Source: an uncultured Bacteroidales bacterium (lineage in GTDB: Bacteria > Bacteroidota > Bacteroidia > Bacteroidales > Bacteroidaceae). From it: 60,459 nt of DNA. The translations under genes were made by a program, and so were the position numbers. The notes beneath the pieces were generated by a model. The model was not told the origin of the DNA. It saw nothing but the letters and a program-made list of their open reading frames with translations, and ran no database searches. Of this stretch, positions 8,882-19,616 are shown one piece after another. The stretch lies in the NCBI GenBank assembly GCA_902760315.1, contig CACWFV010000007.1, positions 1 to 60,459 of the forward strand, in the 5' to 3' direction. The stretch's first letter is position 1, and the number at the start of each line of letters is the position of its first letter.

Positions 8882-9552
8882 TGTACGACGTTAAAGGAAA
8901 TCTGAAGCAGGTTATTGCCCGTTTGCCACAGGGCGTGCGTCTGGTGGCCATTTCCAAGTATCACCCCAGCGAGTACATCGTTGCAGCTTACGAAGAGGGA
9001 CAGCGCATTTTTGGTGAGAGTCACGAACAGGAACTGCGCCAGAAGCACCAGACCTTGCCCAAAGATATCGAGTGGCACTTCATTGGCCATTTGCAGACCA
9101 ACAAGGTGAAGTACATTGCTCCCTATGTCACGATGATAGAGGCTGTAGACTCGCTGAAACTGCTCAAGGAAATTGACAAGCAGGCAGCCAAATGTGGCAG
9201 GGTAATTGACGTGCTACTGGAGTTGCACATCGCCGAAGAAGAGACCAAGTACGGTCTGACTCCCGATGCCCTGCGCCAATTGCTGGCCGACGGTGAGTGG
9301 CGCCAGCTCAGCCATGTGCGCATCTGCGGTCTGATGATGATGGCATCCAATGTCGATGACGAGGCGCAGATACGCCGCGAGTTCCGCCTGGCCCACAGCC
9401 TCTTCGACGAGGTCAAAGCAGCCTATTTCCCTGACGCTCCCTGGTTCTGTGAGCGCTCGTGGGGCATGAGCCACGACTACCCCATAGCCGTTGAGGAGGG
9501 GTCTACGATGGTGCGTGTCGGAACGTCTATTTTCGGTCCTCGCCTGTACTGA
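8878..9552 (+). CDS. YggS/PROSC-family PLP-binding protein
   Basis: A 224-residue fold-type III PLP protein. The PLP lysine is K27 in LVAISKYHP, and the family segments FGESHEQEL, WHFIGHLQTNK, GLMMMAS and SWGMSHDYPIAVEEGSTMVRVGTSIFG are all present. This family keeps cellular PLP and branched-chain amino acid pools balanced and has no known catalytic reaction. Starts at 8878 or 8881 inside the end of the DUF4494 gene. The 3' end overlaps the convergent EFR1 gene by 26 bases. Confidence 0.92.
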   Translation: MMYDVKGNLKQVIARLPQGVRLVAISKYHPSEYIVAAYEEGQRIFGESHEQELRQKHQTLPKDIEWHFIGHLQTNKVKYIAPYVTMIEAVDSLKLLKEIDKQAAKCGRVIDVLLELHIAEEETKYGLTPDALRQLLADGEWRQLSHVRICGLMMMASNVDDEAQIRREFRLAHSLFDEVKAAYFPDAPWFCERSWGMSHDYPIAVEEGSTMVRVGTSIFGPRLY

Positions 9553-10315
9553 AGTGGTATTGCCCGCGCTGCATGCTGCCCCAGTGGATGGCATGTGCCG
9601 GACAGTGGTGGTAGCAGGCCAGACAGTTGGTACACTGCCCGTTGTGCAGCCAGGTGGGCGGCTTCCCCGTGATGTCGTCCACAGGGCATAGTTTGGCACA
9701 CAGTCCGCACTTGGTGCACGCCTTCCCGTCCACCCAGAAGTGGCGGTCTGTGATGAGGTGCTTGTTGTAGTAACCGCCTATTACGTAAGTGTAGGTATAG
9801 GGTATAGCTCCCTTTACCAGTTCCTCTACGCCCCGTCTGCGTTCTGTCACCAGTTGGCAGATGTGCGGCATGCGTTCCTTGGCGGCGGCAATCTTCCGCT
9901 CCTCCGACTCCTTGCTGTCCAGATGCAGAAATGAAAAGCAGACGTTCGACTCCGGCATGACTACGGCAAAGGCGGCATCCAGTGTTAGCTCGTGGCGCAT
10001 TCTCAGCGCTTTGCGCAGAATACGCATGGCGTGCCCCATGTTGTCGCCACACGTTGTCAGCGCATAGACATAGGGTTGTCCGCTGCCGGCAGACATGACG
10101 AAGGTGGCTTTCCGTACGAATTCCCGCACAATGCGTGGCGGCTGCCAGCCGTGTGTTGGAAAACAGAAGCCAAGCCTCTCGTCGGCTTTCAGCTCATAGC
10201 GCAGTTCGCCCTTTCTCAGCTCGTCGGGTATGTAGAGCAGTTCTTCTTCCGTGGCTTTGCTCAGTTGTCGGGCAGCCCAGCGGGTGTTACCTGTACCGGA
10301 AAAATAGAATATCAT
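9527..10315 (-). CDS. EFR1-family ferredoxin/flavodoxin
   Basis: A 262-residue anaerobe redox protein: an N-terminal flavodoxin-like domain (YFSGTGNTRWAA is the FMN phosphate loop, residues 4-15) and a C-terminal pair of [4Fe-4S] motifs, CTKCGLCAKLCP and CTNCLACYHHCP. Probably an electron carrier in the cytoplasm; the partner is unknown. Two cysteine quartets are complete, so both clusters should form. No clear -7 box was found in the AT-rich spacer upstream, although TACAAAATT-type sequences are there. Its last 26 bases overlap yggS. Confidence 0.88.
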   Translation of the reverse strand: MIFYFSGTGNTRWAARQLSKATEEELLYIPDELRKGELRYELKADERLGFCFPTHGWQPPRIVREFVRKATFVMSAGSGQPYVYALTTCGDNMGHAMRILRKALRMRHELTLDAAFAVVMPESNVCFSFLHLDSKESEERKIAAAKERMPHICQLVTERRRGVEELVKGAIPYTYTYVIGGYYNKHLITDRHFWVDGKACTKCGLCAKLCPVDDITGKPPTWLHNGQCTNCLACYHHCPAHAIHWGSMQRGQYHFSTGEDRK

Positions 10316-10419
10316 TGCTTAGATAGTTGTTTTGTCAATATTTTATACTGTAATCACAAAATTTCTACAAAATTAATCATTTTTTTGGATATTAGTAACA
10401 ATTATTCGAAATTTTTCCG

Positions 10420-10427
10420 TATATTTG
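10420..10427 (+). promoter_or_regulatory. -7 box TATATTTG of the AraC-DPP III-AlkD unit
   Basis: TATATTTG lies 34 bases upstream of the AraC-type start at 10462. An ATG follows the box after three bases (10431). Confidence 0.5.
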
Positions 10428-10430
10428 CAC

Positions 10431-10475
10431 ATGAAATGTATTAATTTATTCTTCACAGGGTATGGCAAAGTATAA
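10431..10475 (+). CDS. Possible leader ORF of 14 codons overlapping the AraC-type start
   Basis: ATG at 10431 immediately after the -7 box opens a 14-residue frame (MKCINLFFTGYGKV) that ends at 10475, running 14 bases into the AraC-type gene in another frame. If translated it could couple or dampen translation of the regulator. This is a positional observation; no homologue is known to me. Confidence 0.25.
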   Translation: MKCINLFFTGYGKV

Positions 10476-10926
10476 TATTACTGAAAAGAAAGCGAAAGAG
10501 GCTGTATATCGCAGTCTCGTCAGCCCTAAGTTGATGGACGAGATGAAAGAGAAAATCTTGAACATCATTGTGATGGAGAAGAAGTACAAGGATAAGGATT
10601 ATTCAGCCAAAAAACTTGCCGTAGATTTAGGAACTAACACCCGCTACATCTCTGCTGTTGTGAATGTCCGCTTCCACATGAACTACACTTCTTTCGTCAA
10701 CAAGTTCCGAATCGAAGAAGCTATGGCCATTCTCGTAGACCGCAGGTATCAGACGCTGCGCATGGAGGAGGTCAGCGACATGGTGGGATTTGCAAACCGC
10801 CAGTCGTTCTATGCTTCTTTCTACAAGTTGATGCGCATGACGCCACGCGAGTATCGTCAGCAGCATCTGACCCAACATCCAGCTGAAAAAGTTAAACCTG
10901 AGAAAAAGGCACTACACGCACGATGA
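10462..10926 (+). CDS. AraC-type helix-turn-helix DNA-binding protein
   Basis: A 154-residue protein with an AraC-family DNA-binding domain at about residues 40-135: first helix-turn-helix YSAKKLAVDLGTNTRYISAVVN, second MEEVSDMVGFANRQSFYASFYKLMRMTPREYRQQ. There is no effector-binding domain, only a short charged N-terminal helix. The stop overlaps the ATG of the dipeptidyl peptidase III gene (ATGA), so the regulator is made with the peptidase and may control its own unit. Target genes unknown. Confidence 0.85.
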   Translation: MAKYNITEKKAKEAVYRSLVSPKLMDEMKEKILNIIVMEKKYKDKDYSAKKLAVDLGTNTRYISAVVNVRFHMNYTSFVNKFRIEEAMAILVDRRYQTLRMEEVSDMVGFANRQSFYASFYKLMRMTPREYRQQHLTQHPAEKVKPEKKALHAR

Positions 10927-12896
10927 ACCATTCGGACAATTGTACGCCCCACTTCGGCTATGCTACCGAAGAGCGTTTCGCTGACATTCAATTGCTCAGA
11001 TACCGCTTGAACGGATTTGAGCAATTGTCTTTGTTACAGAAAAAACTTGTTTATTACCTGTCAGAAGCCACCCTCTGTGGGCGCGACATTACTTTCGACC
11101 AGTTTGGAAAATACAACCTCCGCATCCGTAAGTTGCTGGAGGCTGTCTACACCTCACCGTCTGTAAGCCATGCCGATGCCGACTTCCAAGCCTTGGAGGT
11201 CTATCTGAAGCGTGTCTGGTTCTCCAGCGGCATTTACCATCACTATGGCTCCCAGAAGTTCGAGCCAGGTTTCTCTGCCGACTACCTGCGCAGCCTCTTG
11301 CGCCAGGTGGACCCCTCGCTGTTGCCGTTGCGTCCCGGCGAGTCTATTGACGAGATGTGTGCCGAACTCTTCCCCGTCATTTTTGACCCCACAGTATTGC
11401 CAAAGCGTGTCAACAAGGTGGACGGCCAGGACTTGCTGCAGACCTCTGCCTGCAACTTCTACGACGGTGTGACGCAGCAGGAGGCCGAGGACTTCTATGC
11501 CCGCCGAAAGGCCGCTGATGCAGACTCTGGCCAGCCCTTGTCGCACGGTCTGAATACGACACTTGTCAAGCGCCAGGGCAGGGTAGTCGAGGATGTCTGG
11601 TCAGCCCACGGCCGTTATGCCGCTGCCATTCGTCAGATAGTCTATTGGTTGCGCAAGGCCCGCGAGGTAGCAGAAAATCCTCACCAGCAGCACGTCATAG
11701 ATCTGCTCGTCAGTTATTACGAGACCGGCGACCTGCATCTTTTCAATGAGTATTGCATCGAGTGGGTCTCCGAGCATGAAGGTAGGGTAGACTTTGTCAA
11801 CGGCTTCATCGAGGTCTATGGCGACCCCCTGGGGCTGAAAGGCTCTTGGGAGGGCATCGTTGAGTATAAAGACATGGAGGCCACCCGTCGCACCCAAACT
11901 ATCAGCCGCAACGCCCAGTGGTTTGAAGACCACTCGCCTGTGGATTCCCGCTTTCGCAAGCCCCGTGTCAAGGGTGTCACCGCCAATGCCATCTGTGCCG
12001 CCATGCTCGGTGGCGACGAGTATCCCTCTACCGCCATTGGCATCAATCTGCCTAATGCCGACTGGATACGTGCCGAGCACGGTTCCAAGAGCATTACCAT
12101 CTCCAACATCACCGAAGCCTACAACAAGGCCTCCCACGGCAACGGTTTCCGGGAGGAGTTTGTTGTCGACAATGCCACGCTACGGCTCATAGAGCAGTAT
12201 GGCGACGCATGCGACGACCTCCATACCGACCTCCACGAGTGTCTGGGCCACGGCAGCGGACAACTCTTGCCTGGCACCGACCCCGATGCGCTGAAAGCTT
12301 ACGGCAACACCATCGAGGAGGCCCGTGCCGACCTCTTCGGACTCTACTACATTGCCGACCACAAACTCGTCGAGTTGGGACTATTGCCTGACGATGAGGC
12401 CTACCAGTCACAGTACTACACCTATATCATGAACGGACTCCTGACGCAGCTCATCCGCATAGAGCCCGGCCACCAGATAGAGGAGGCCCACATGCGCAAC
12501 CGCTCGCTCATAGCTCACTGGTGCTACGAGCAGGGCGATGCCATCCGGCTGGAACAGCGCGACGGCAAGACCTACGTGCGCATCACCGACTATCCCGCCC
12601 TGCGCGTCCTCTTTGCCCGCCTGCTAGCTGAGGTGCAGCGTATCAAGAGCGAGGGCGACTACGAGGCTGCCCGCCAGCTGGTGGAGCGCTATGCCGTCAA
12701 CGTCGATTCCCAGTTACACCAGGAGGTTCTGCAGCGCTACCGCAAACTCCATCTGGCTCCCTACAAAGGCTTCATCAATCCCGTTCTCACGCCTGTCACC
12801 GATGCCGACGGAAATATTACCGACATCCAGGTAGACTATTCCGAGACCTATGTTCACCAAATGCTGCGCTATGGACAAGACTACGGTACTCTCTAA
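10923..12896 (+). CDS. Dipeptidyl peptidase III (M49 zinc peptidase)
   Basis: A 657-residue cytoplasmic zinc dipeptidyl peptidase. The M49 motif HECLGH is at residues 438-443 and the second motif EEARAD follows about 30 residues later, supplying the third ligand glutamate; SQYYTYIMNGLLTQLIRI lies downstream. Removes dipeptides from peptide N-termini. No signal peptide. Length matches the bacterial family. Coupled to the AraC-type gene upstream by a 4-base overlap, and its end overlaps the AlkD-like gene by 26 bases. Confidence 0.92.
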   Translation: MNHSDNCTPHFGYATEERFADIQLLRYRLNGFEQLSLLQKKLVYYLSEATLCGRDITFDQFGKYNLRIRKLLEAVYTSPSVSHADADFQALEVYLKRVWFSSGIYHHYGSQKFEPGFSADYLRSLLRQVDPSLLPLRPGESIDEMCAELFPVIFDPTVLPKRVNKVDGQDLLQTSACNFYDGVTQQEAEDFYARRKAADADSGQPLSHGLNTTLVKRQGRVVEDVWSAHGRYAAAIRQIVYWLRKAREVAENPHQQHVIDLLVSYYETGDLHLFNEYCIEWVSEHEGRVDFVNGFIEVYGDPLGLKGSWEGIVEYKDMEATRRTQTISRNAQWFEDHSPVDSRFRKPRVKGVTANAICAAMLGGDEYPSTAIGINLPNADWIRAEHGSKSITISNITEAYNKASHGNGFREEFVVDNATLRLIEQYGDACDDLHTDLHECLGHGSGQLLPGTDPDALKAYGNTIEEARADLFGLYYIADHKLVELGLLPDDEAYQSQYYTYIMNGLLTQLIRIEPGHQIEEAHMRNRSLIAHWCYEQGDAIRLEQRDGKTYVRITDYPALRVLFARLLAEVQRIKSEGDYEAARQLVERYAVNVDSQLHQEVLQRYRKLHLAPYKGFINPVLTPVTDADGNITDIQVDYSETYVHQMLRYGQDYGTL

Positions 12897-13494
12897 GGTC
12901 AAGGACATCAAGCAGTCCTTTCGCCTAATGATGGATGGTGCTGTGGCTCAATCCATGCGCGACAAGGGACTCAACTATCACCTCAATTGGGGGGCTACGC
13001 TGCCAAGACTCCGCGAGATGGCCACCGAGATAGGTCCTGATTACGACCTGAGCATTGCCCTCTGGAAGGAGAATGTCCGCGAGTGCAAGATTTTGGCCAC
13101 CATGCTCATGCCCCCCGACAAGATGTTACCTGAGGTGGCCGACATCTGGATGGAACAGGTACCTTCGCAGGAGATTGCCGAGCAAGCAGCCTTCAACCTC
13201 TTCCAGCATCTGCCCTATGCCCCAGAGAAGGCCTATCAGTGGATAGCCTCTCCCGAAGAGTACTGCCAGTTGTGCGGCTTCCACGTCCTTACGCGACTGT
13301 TTATGAACCACCAGGAACCCAACGAGCGCGGCATCAACGAGTATCTAGACCAGTTGCTGGCCGCCCTTCAAGGACCTTTTCCATCGGTGCGCAAAGCAGC
13401 CCTGCAGAGCGTCATTCGTTTTGCCGAATTAGGCCTCTTGTATGAGCGGTTGGCCAAAAGTGCGGTGAAAAGCATCAATTTAGATATTTTTTAA
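12871..13494 (+). CDS. HEAT-repeat protein, DNA alkylation repair (AlkD)-like
   Basis: A 207-residue all-helical protein resembling the AlkD-like family, which flips and excises alkylated bases without an active-site pocket. Visible pattern: paired helices such as LNYHLNWGATLPRLREMATEIG and SIALWKENVRECKILATMLM, with WGA and LW segments as in Bacteroidota homologues annotated for DNA alkylation repair. I chose ATG 12871; ATG 12850 would overlap the peptidase gene by 47 bases. Third gene of the AraC-DPP III unit. Enzymatic activity is not certain. Confidence 0.6.
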   Translation: MDKTTVLSKVKDIKQSFRLMMDGAVAQSMRDKGLNYHLNWGATLPRLREMATEIGPDYDLSIALWKENVRECKILATMLMPPDKMLPEVADIWMEQVPSQEIAEQAAFNLFQHLPYAPEKAYQWIASPEEYCQLCGFHVLTRLFMNHQEPNERGINEYLDQLLAALQGPFPSVRKAALQSVIRFAELGLLYERLAKSAVKSINLDIF

Positions 13495-13527
13495 ATAGTT
13501 TTTTGCCCGATTCTCAAAAATATGTAG

Positions 13528-13535
13528 TAATTTTG
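13528..13535 (+). promoter_or_regulatory. -7 box TAATTTTG of the Fur-purA-hisS unit
   Basis: TAATTTTG lies 31 bases upstream of ATG 13567. The short palindrome GGTTTTAAACC (13539-13549) just after it could be an operator half or RNA hairpin. Confidence 0.5.
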
Positions 13536-13566
13536 TGCGGTTTTAAACCACATTAACCACATAAAA

Positions 13567-16701
<3,135 letters not shown>

Positions 16702-16738
16702 CGAACCCGTTGAAACATCGAAAAAAAACGCCCTCACT

Positions 16739-17584
16739 ATGAAGCAAATCCTCCTTGCAGCCCTCGTGCTGCTGCTTTTCACGGCCTCCGCGCCCCAGCA
16801 CGTCACCACCATCTTCGTCATTGGCGACTCCACCGCCGCCGAGAAAGACCTCTCCAAAGGCTCTCCGGAGCGTGGTTGGGGCATGGCGCTGCAGTGCTAT
16901 TTCGACCCTGCCTTCATCCGTGTCGACAATCACGCCGTCAACGGGCGCTCCTCGCTCAGCTTCATCAACGAGGGACGCTGGCAGCGCGTGCTTGACCGCA
17001 TGCAGCCTGGCGACTACGTCATCATCCAGTTTGGCCATAACGACGAGAAGCCCGGAGCCACGCGCCATACCGACCCCGGTTCCACCTTCGACTACAACTA
17101 CGCACGCTACATCCGCGAGACCCGCGAGCACGGCGGCATTCCCGTCGTCATGAACTGTGTCGTGCGCCGCAACTTCGCCAAGAAGCAAGTGGCCACCACC
17201 GCCGACGACGAGTCGCTTCGCAACACCACCTTTAAGGACGGCGGCAAGCAGCTGGAGGGCGACTCCCTCGTCGACACCCACGGACTTTATGCCCAGGCAC
17301 CCCGCGACGTCGCCGCTCGCATGCACTGCCTCTTCGTCGACGCCAACCGTCTGACCCACCAGCTGGAGCAGTCGCTCGGCCCTGAGGGTTCCAAGCAGCT
17401 TCACATGTGGTACAAGCCCGGCCAGCATCCGGCACTGCCCGACGGCCGTCAGGACAATACCCACTACAACGTCTACGGAGCCCACCAGGTGGCCCGCCTC
17501 CTGGCTGACGCTCTCTGCCAGCAGGTGCCTCTGCTTACCCGCTACCGCACCGACGACAGTCCCTGTCGCATGCGCACCGAGTAG
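16739..17584 (+). CDS. Secreted SGNH esterase, rhamnogalacturonan acetylesterase-like (CE12)
   Basis: A 281-residue exported esterase. A signal peptide (about residues 1-18) precedes the GDS nucleophile block IGDSTAAEK (Ser31), NGRSS, the oxyanion block QFGHNDEK and the C-terminal catalytic pair DNTHY. The combination fits CE12 rhamnogalacturonan acetylesterases, which remove acetyl groups from pectin. It follows hisS by 37 bases, an odd place for a glycan enzyme, with no polysaccharide-utilisation genes nearby. It could also act on host or self glycans. Confidence 0.82.
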   Translation: MKQILLAALVLLLFTASAPQHVTTIFVIGDSTAAEKDLSKGSPERGWGMALQCYFDPAFIRVDNHAVNGRSSLSFINEGRWQRVLDRMQPGDYVIIQFGHNDEKPGATRHTDPGSTFDYNYARYIRETREHGGIPVVMNCVVRRNFAKKQVATTADDESLRNTTFKDGGKQLEGDSLVDTHGLYAQAPRDVAARMHCLFVDANRLTHQLEQSLGPEGSKQLHMWYKPGQHPALPDGRQDNTHYNVYGAHQVARLLADALCQQVPLLTRYRTDDSPCRMRTE

Positions 17585-17617
17585 CACTCCGACGACGACA
17601 GATGTTGTTCCGTTGAA

Positions 17618-17656
17618 AATTATTCCTGCAAATTATTTGCAGGAATAATTCTTTTT
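17618..17656. terminator. Perfect 15-bp hairpin with T run, abutting the rubrerythrin promoter
   Basis: AATTATTCCTGCAAA (17618-17632) pairs perfectly with TTTGCAGGAATAATT (17636-17650) around a 3-base loop, followed by CTTTTT. It fits a terminator for the hisS-esterase transcript. The right arm also covers the expected -33 region of the next promoter (-7 box at 17660), so it could double as an operator. Confidence 0.7.
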
Positions 17657-17659
17657 GCT

Positions 17660-17667
17660 TATCTTTG
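17660..17667 (+). promoter_or_regulatory. -7 box TATCTTTG of the rubrerythrin gene
   Basis: TATCTTTG with TTTG (17636-17639) about 20 bases upstream as a -33 element. The leader to ATG 17724 is about 55 bases. Confidence 0.65.
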
Positions 17668-17723
17668 CAAAAAGTCATAAATAACAATCCTATTAATAAA
17701 CAAATACAAAACGCGAAAAGACT

Positions 17724-18281
17724 ATGAAGAAAAAATTCATCTGCGCCGTCTGTGGATATATCTACGAAGGCGACGAAGCTCCTGAGAAGTGCCCCATCTG
17801 TAAGGCTCCCGCCTCCAAGTTCTCCGAACTCAAGGACGACGGCGACGTCACCTACGCTACCGTCCACAAGCTGGGCGACGGCAAGCTGGAGGGCGTACCC
17901 CAGGAAATGATTGAAGAGCTGCGCAACAACTACCGAGGCGAGTGCGGCGAGGTGGGCATGTACATCGCCATGGCACGCCAGGCCGACCGCGAGGGCTACC
18001 CCGAAATTGCCGAGGCCTTCAACCGTTATGCACTGGAGGAGGCCAAGCACGCCGCCCAGTTTGCCGAACTGTTGGGCGAGGTAGTCTTCGACACCAAGAC
18101 CAATCTGGAGAAGCGCGCCGCCGCTGAGCACGGTGCCTGCGCCGACAAGTTCGAACTGGCTAAGCAGGCCAAGGCCATGGGCTTCGACGCCATCCACGAC
18201 ATGGTCCACGAGGCCGCCAAGGACGAGGCACGCCACGGTGCCGGCTTCGCCGGACTGCTGAAGCGCTATTTTGGCAAGTAA
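17724..18281 (+). CDS. Reverse rubrerythrin (peroxide reductase)
   Basis: A 185-residue non-haem iron protein in which the rubredoxin domain comes first (CAVC at residues 7-10, CPIC at 23-26) and the diiron ferritin-like domain second ([47 protein letters not shown]). This reversed order is the reverse rubrerythrin type that reduces hydrogen peroxide in anaerobes. Downstream, a hairpin at 18300-18338 separates it from the lipoprotein gene. The promoter overlaps a perfect inverted repeat. Confidence 0.93.
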   Translation: MKKKFICAVCGYIYEGDEAPEKCPICKAPASKFSELKDDGDVTYATVHKLGDGKLEGVPQEMIEELRNNYRGECGEVGMYIAMARQADREGYPEIAEAFNRYALEEAKHAAQFAELLGEVVFDTKTNLEKRAAAEHGACADKFELAKQAKAMGFDAIHDMVHEAAKDEARHGAGFAGLLKRYFGK

Positions 18282-18299
18282 AAAGGCAATAAAACCATC

Positions 18300-18338
18300 G
18301 AAAAGCCGTTTTATCCATATATGATAAAGCGGCTTTTC
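18300..18338 (+). promoter_or_regulatory. 16-bp hairpin carrying the start codon of the lipoprotein gene
   Basis: GAAAAGCCGTTTTATC (18300-18315) pairs with GATAAAGCGGCTTTTC (18323-18338), one G-U pair, 7-base loop. The loop and first stem base hold ATG 18321-18323, and the right arm is codons 1-6. It may terminate or attenuate transcription after rubrerythrin, or hide the start codon. Confidence 0.55.
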
Positions 18339-19616
18339 TCATTTCTCCTCGTGCTGCCACTGCTGTTGGCAGCCTGCTCCGATGGCGACAGCTTCACCAC
18401 TGACCCCAGCCACCGGCTGCTCTTCACTGCCGACACCGTGCGCATGGATACCCTCTTTGCCACCATACCCTCGTCCACCTACTCCTTCTGGGTCCACAAC
18501 GAGTCTGGCTCTGGTCTGCGCCTGCGCACCGTGCGCCTGGAGCGTGGCGGACAGTCGGGTTTCCGTGTCAACGTCGACGGCTCCTTCCTCAATCCCGTTG
18601 TCAACAACCTTGAGGTGCGTGACGGCGACAGCCTGCGCGTCTTCGTCGAAATCACAGCGCCCCAACAGTCGTCCCCCGACCCGCAGCTCGTCGAGGACAA
18701 CCTCCTCTTCACCCTGGAGAGTGGGGTAGAGCAGCGCGTCAACCTGCGCACCTACAGCTGGAACGCCCTCCAGTGGCACGACGTCAGCGTCAGCTCTGAC
18801 CTCGTCCTGCAGTCAGCACTGCCCATCGTCGTCTACGGCGGCATTACCGTCCAGCCCGGAGCCACCCTCACCGTGAAGAACACCACTCTCTACTTCCACG
18901 ACGGCGCCGGCATCACCGTTCATGGCGCACTGCTGGCCGACAGCACACTCTTCCGTGGCGACCGTCTGGACCACATGTTCGACTACCTGCCCTACGACCG
19001 CATCAGCGGCCAGTGGCAGGGCATCTCCGTCCGTCCCCTTGCCGACGGCATCCAGCTCACCGACTGCGAGCTGCGCAACGCCCACGACGCTCTGCTTGCC
19101 GACTCCACCACCGTCATCCTCTCCGGCTGCACCGTCCACAACAGCAAGGGCTCAGGCCTCTGGGCCCGCGACTCGCGCGTGGCACTTAGCAATACCACCG
19201 TCTCCAACAGTCTCAAGGATTGTGTCGCACTGCTGGGCTGCCAGTCGCTGCTCGACCACCTCACCCTGGCTCAGTTCTATCCCCTCTCTGCCAACCGCGG
19301 TGCGGCTCTACGCTTTGAGCCCTCGCAGCAGGCCTTCACACTCACCTGCACCAATACTCTCGTCACTGGCTATGCCGACGACGTCATCCTGGGCCAGGTA
19401 GACCCCAACTCCAGCTACACCTTCACCAACTGCCTGCTGCGCACCCCCAAGCCCGACGACACTGCGCCCTTCCGCGACATTCTGTGGGAGCAGAAGACCG
19501 ACACCCTGCAGGGTACCCAGCACTTCCAGTTAGTCGACGATTACAACATGCTCTACGACTTCCGCCTCAAGCCGGAGTCGCCAGCCTACGAAAAAAATAT
19601 AGGAAGACAACAATGA
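18321..19616 (+). CDS. Beta-helix lipoprotein of unknown function
   Basis: A 431-residue lipoprotein (signal peptide, lipobox LLAAC, Cys19). The first 130 mature residues look like an immunoglobulin-type segment (FWVHNESGSGLRLRTVRLE...), the rest like a right-handed parallel beta-helix with repeats such as IVVYGGITVQPGATLTVKN, GITVHGALLADSTLF and TVILSGCTVHNSKGSGLWA. It has no recognisable catalytic site. No promoter box is seen after rubrerythrin, so it is probably read from there. Its stop overlaps the ATG of the WecB-like gene (ATGA), so the two are coupled. Confidence 0.7.
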   Translation: MIKRLFSFLLVLPLLLAACSDGDSFTTDPSHRLLFTADTVRMDTLFATIPSSTYSFWVHNESGSGLRLRTVRLERGGQSGFRVNVDGSFLNPVVNNLEVRDGDSLRVFVEITAPQQSSPDPQLVEDNLLFTLESGVEQRVNLRTYSWNALQWHDVSVSSDLVLQSALPIVVYGGITVQPGATLTVKNTTLYFHDGAGITVHGALLADSTLFRGDRLDHMFDYLPYDRISGQWQGISVRPLADGIQLTDCELRNAHDALLADSTTVILSGCTVHNSKGSGLWARDSRVALSNTTVSNSLKDCVALLGCQSLLDHLTLAQFYPLSANRGAALRFEPSQQAFTLTCTNTLVTGYADDVILGQVDPNSSYTFTNCLLRTPKPDDTAPFRDILWEQKTDTLQGTQHFQLVDDYNMLYDFRLKPESPAYEKNIGRQQ

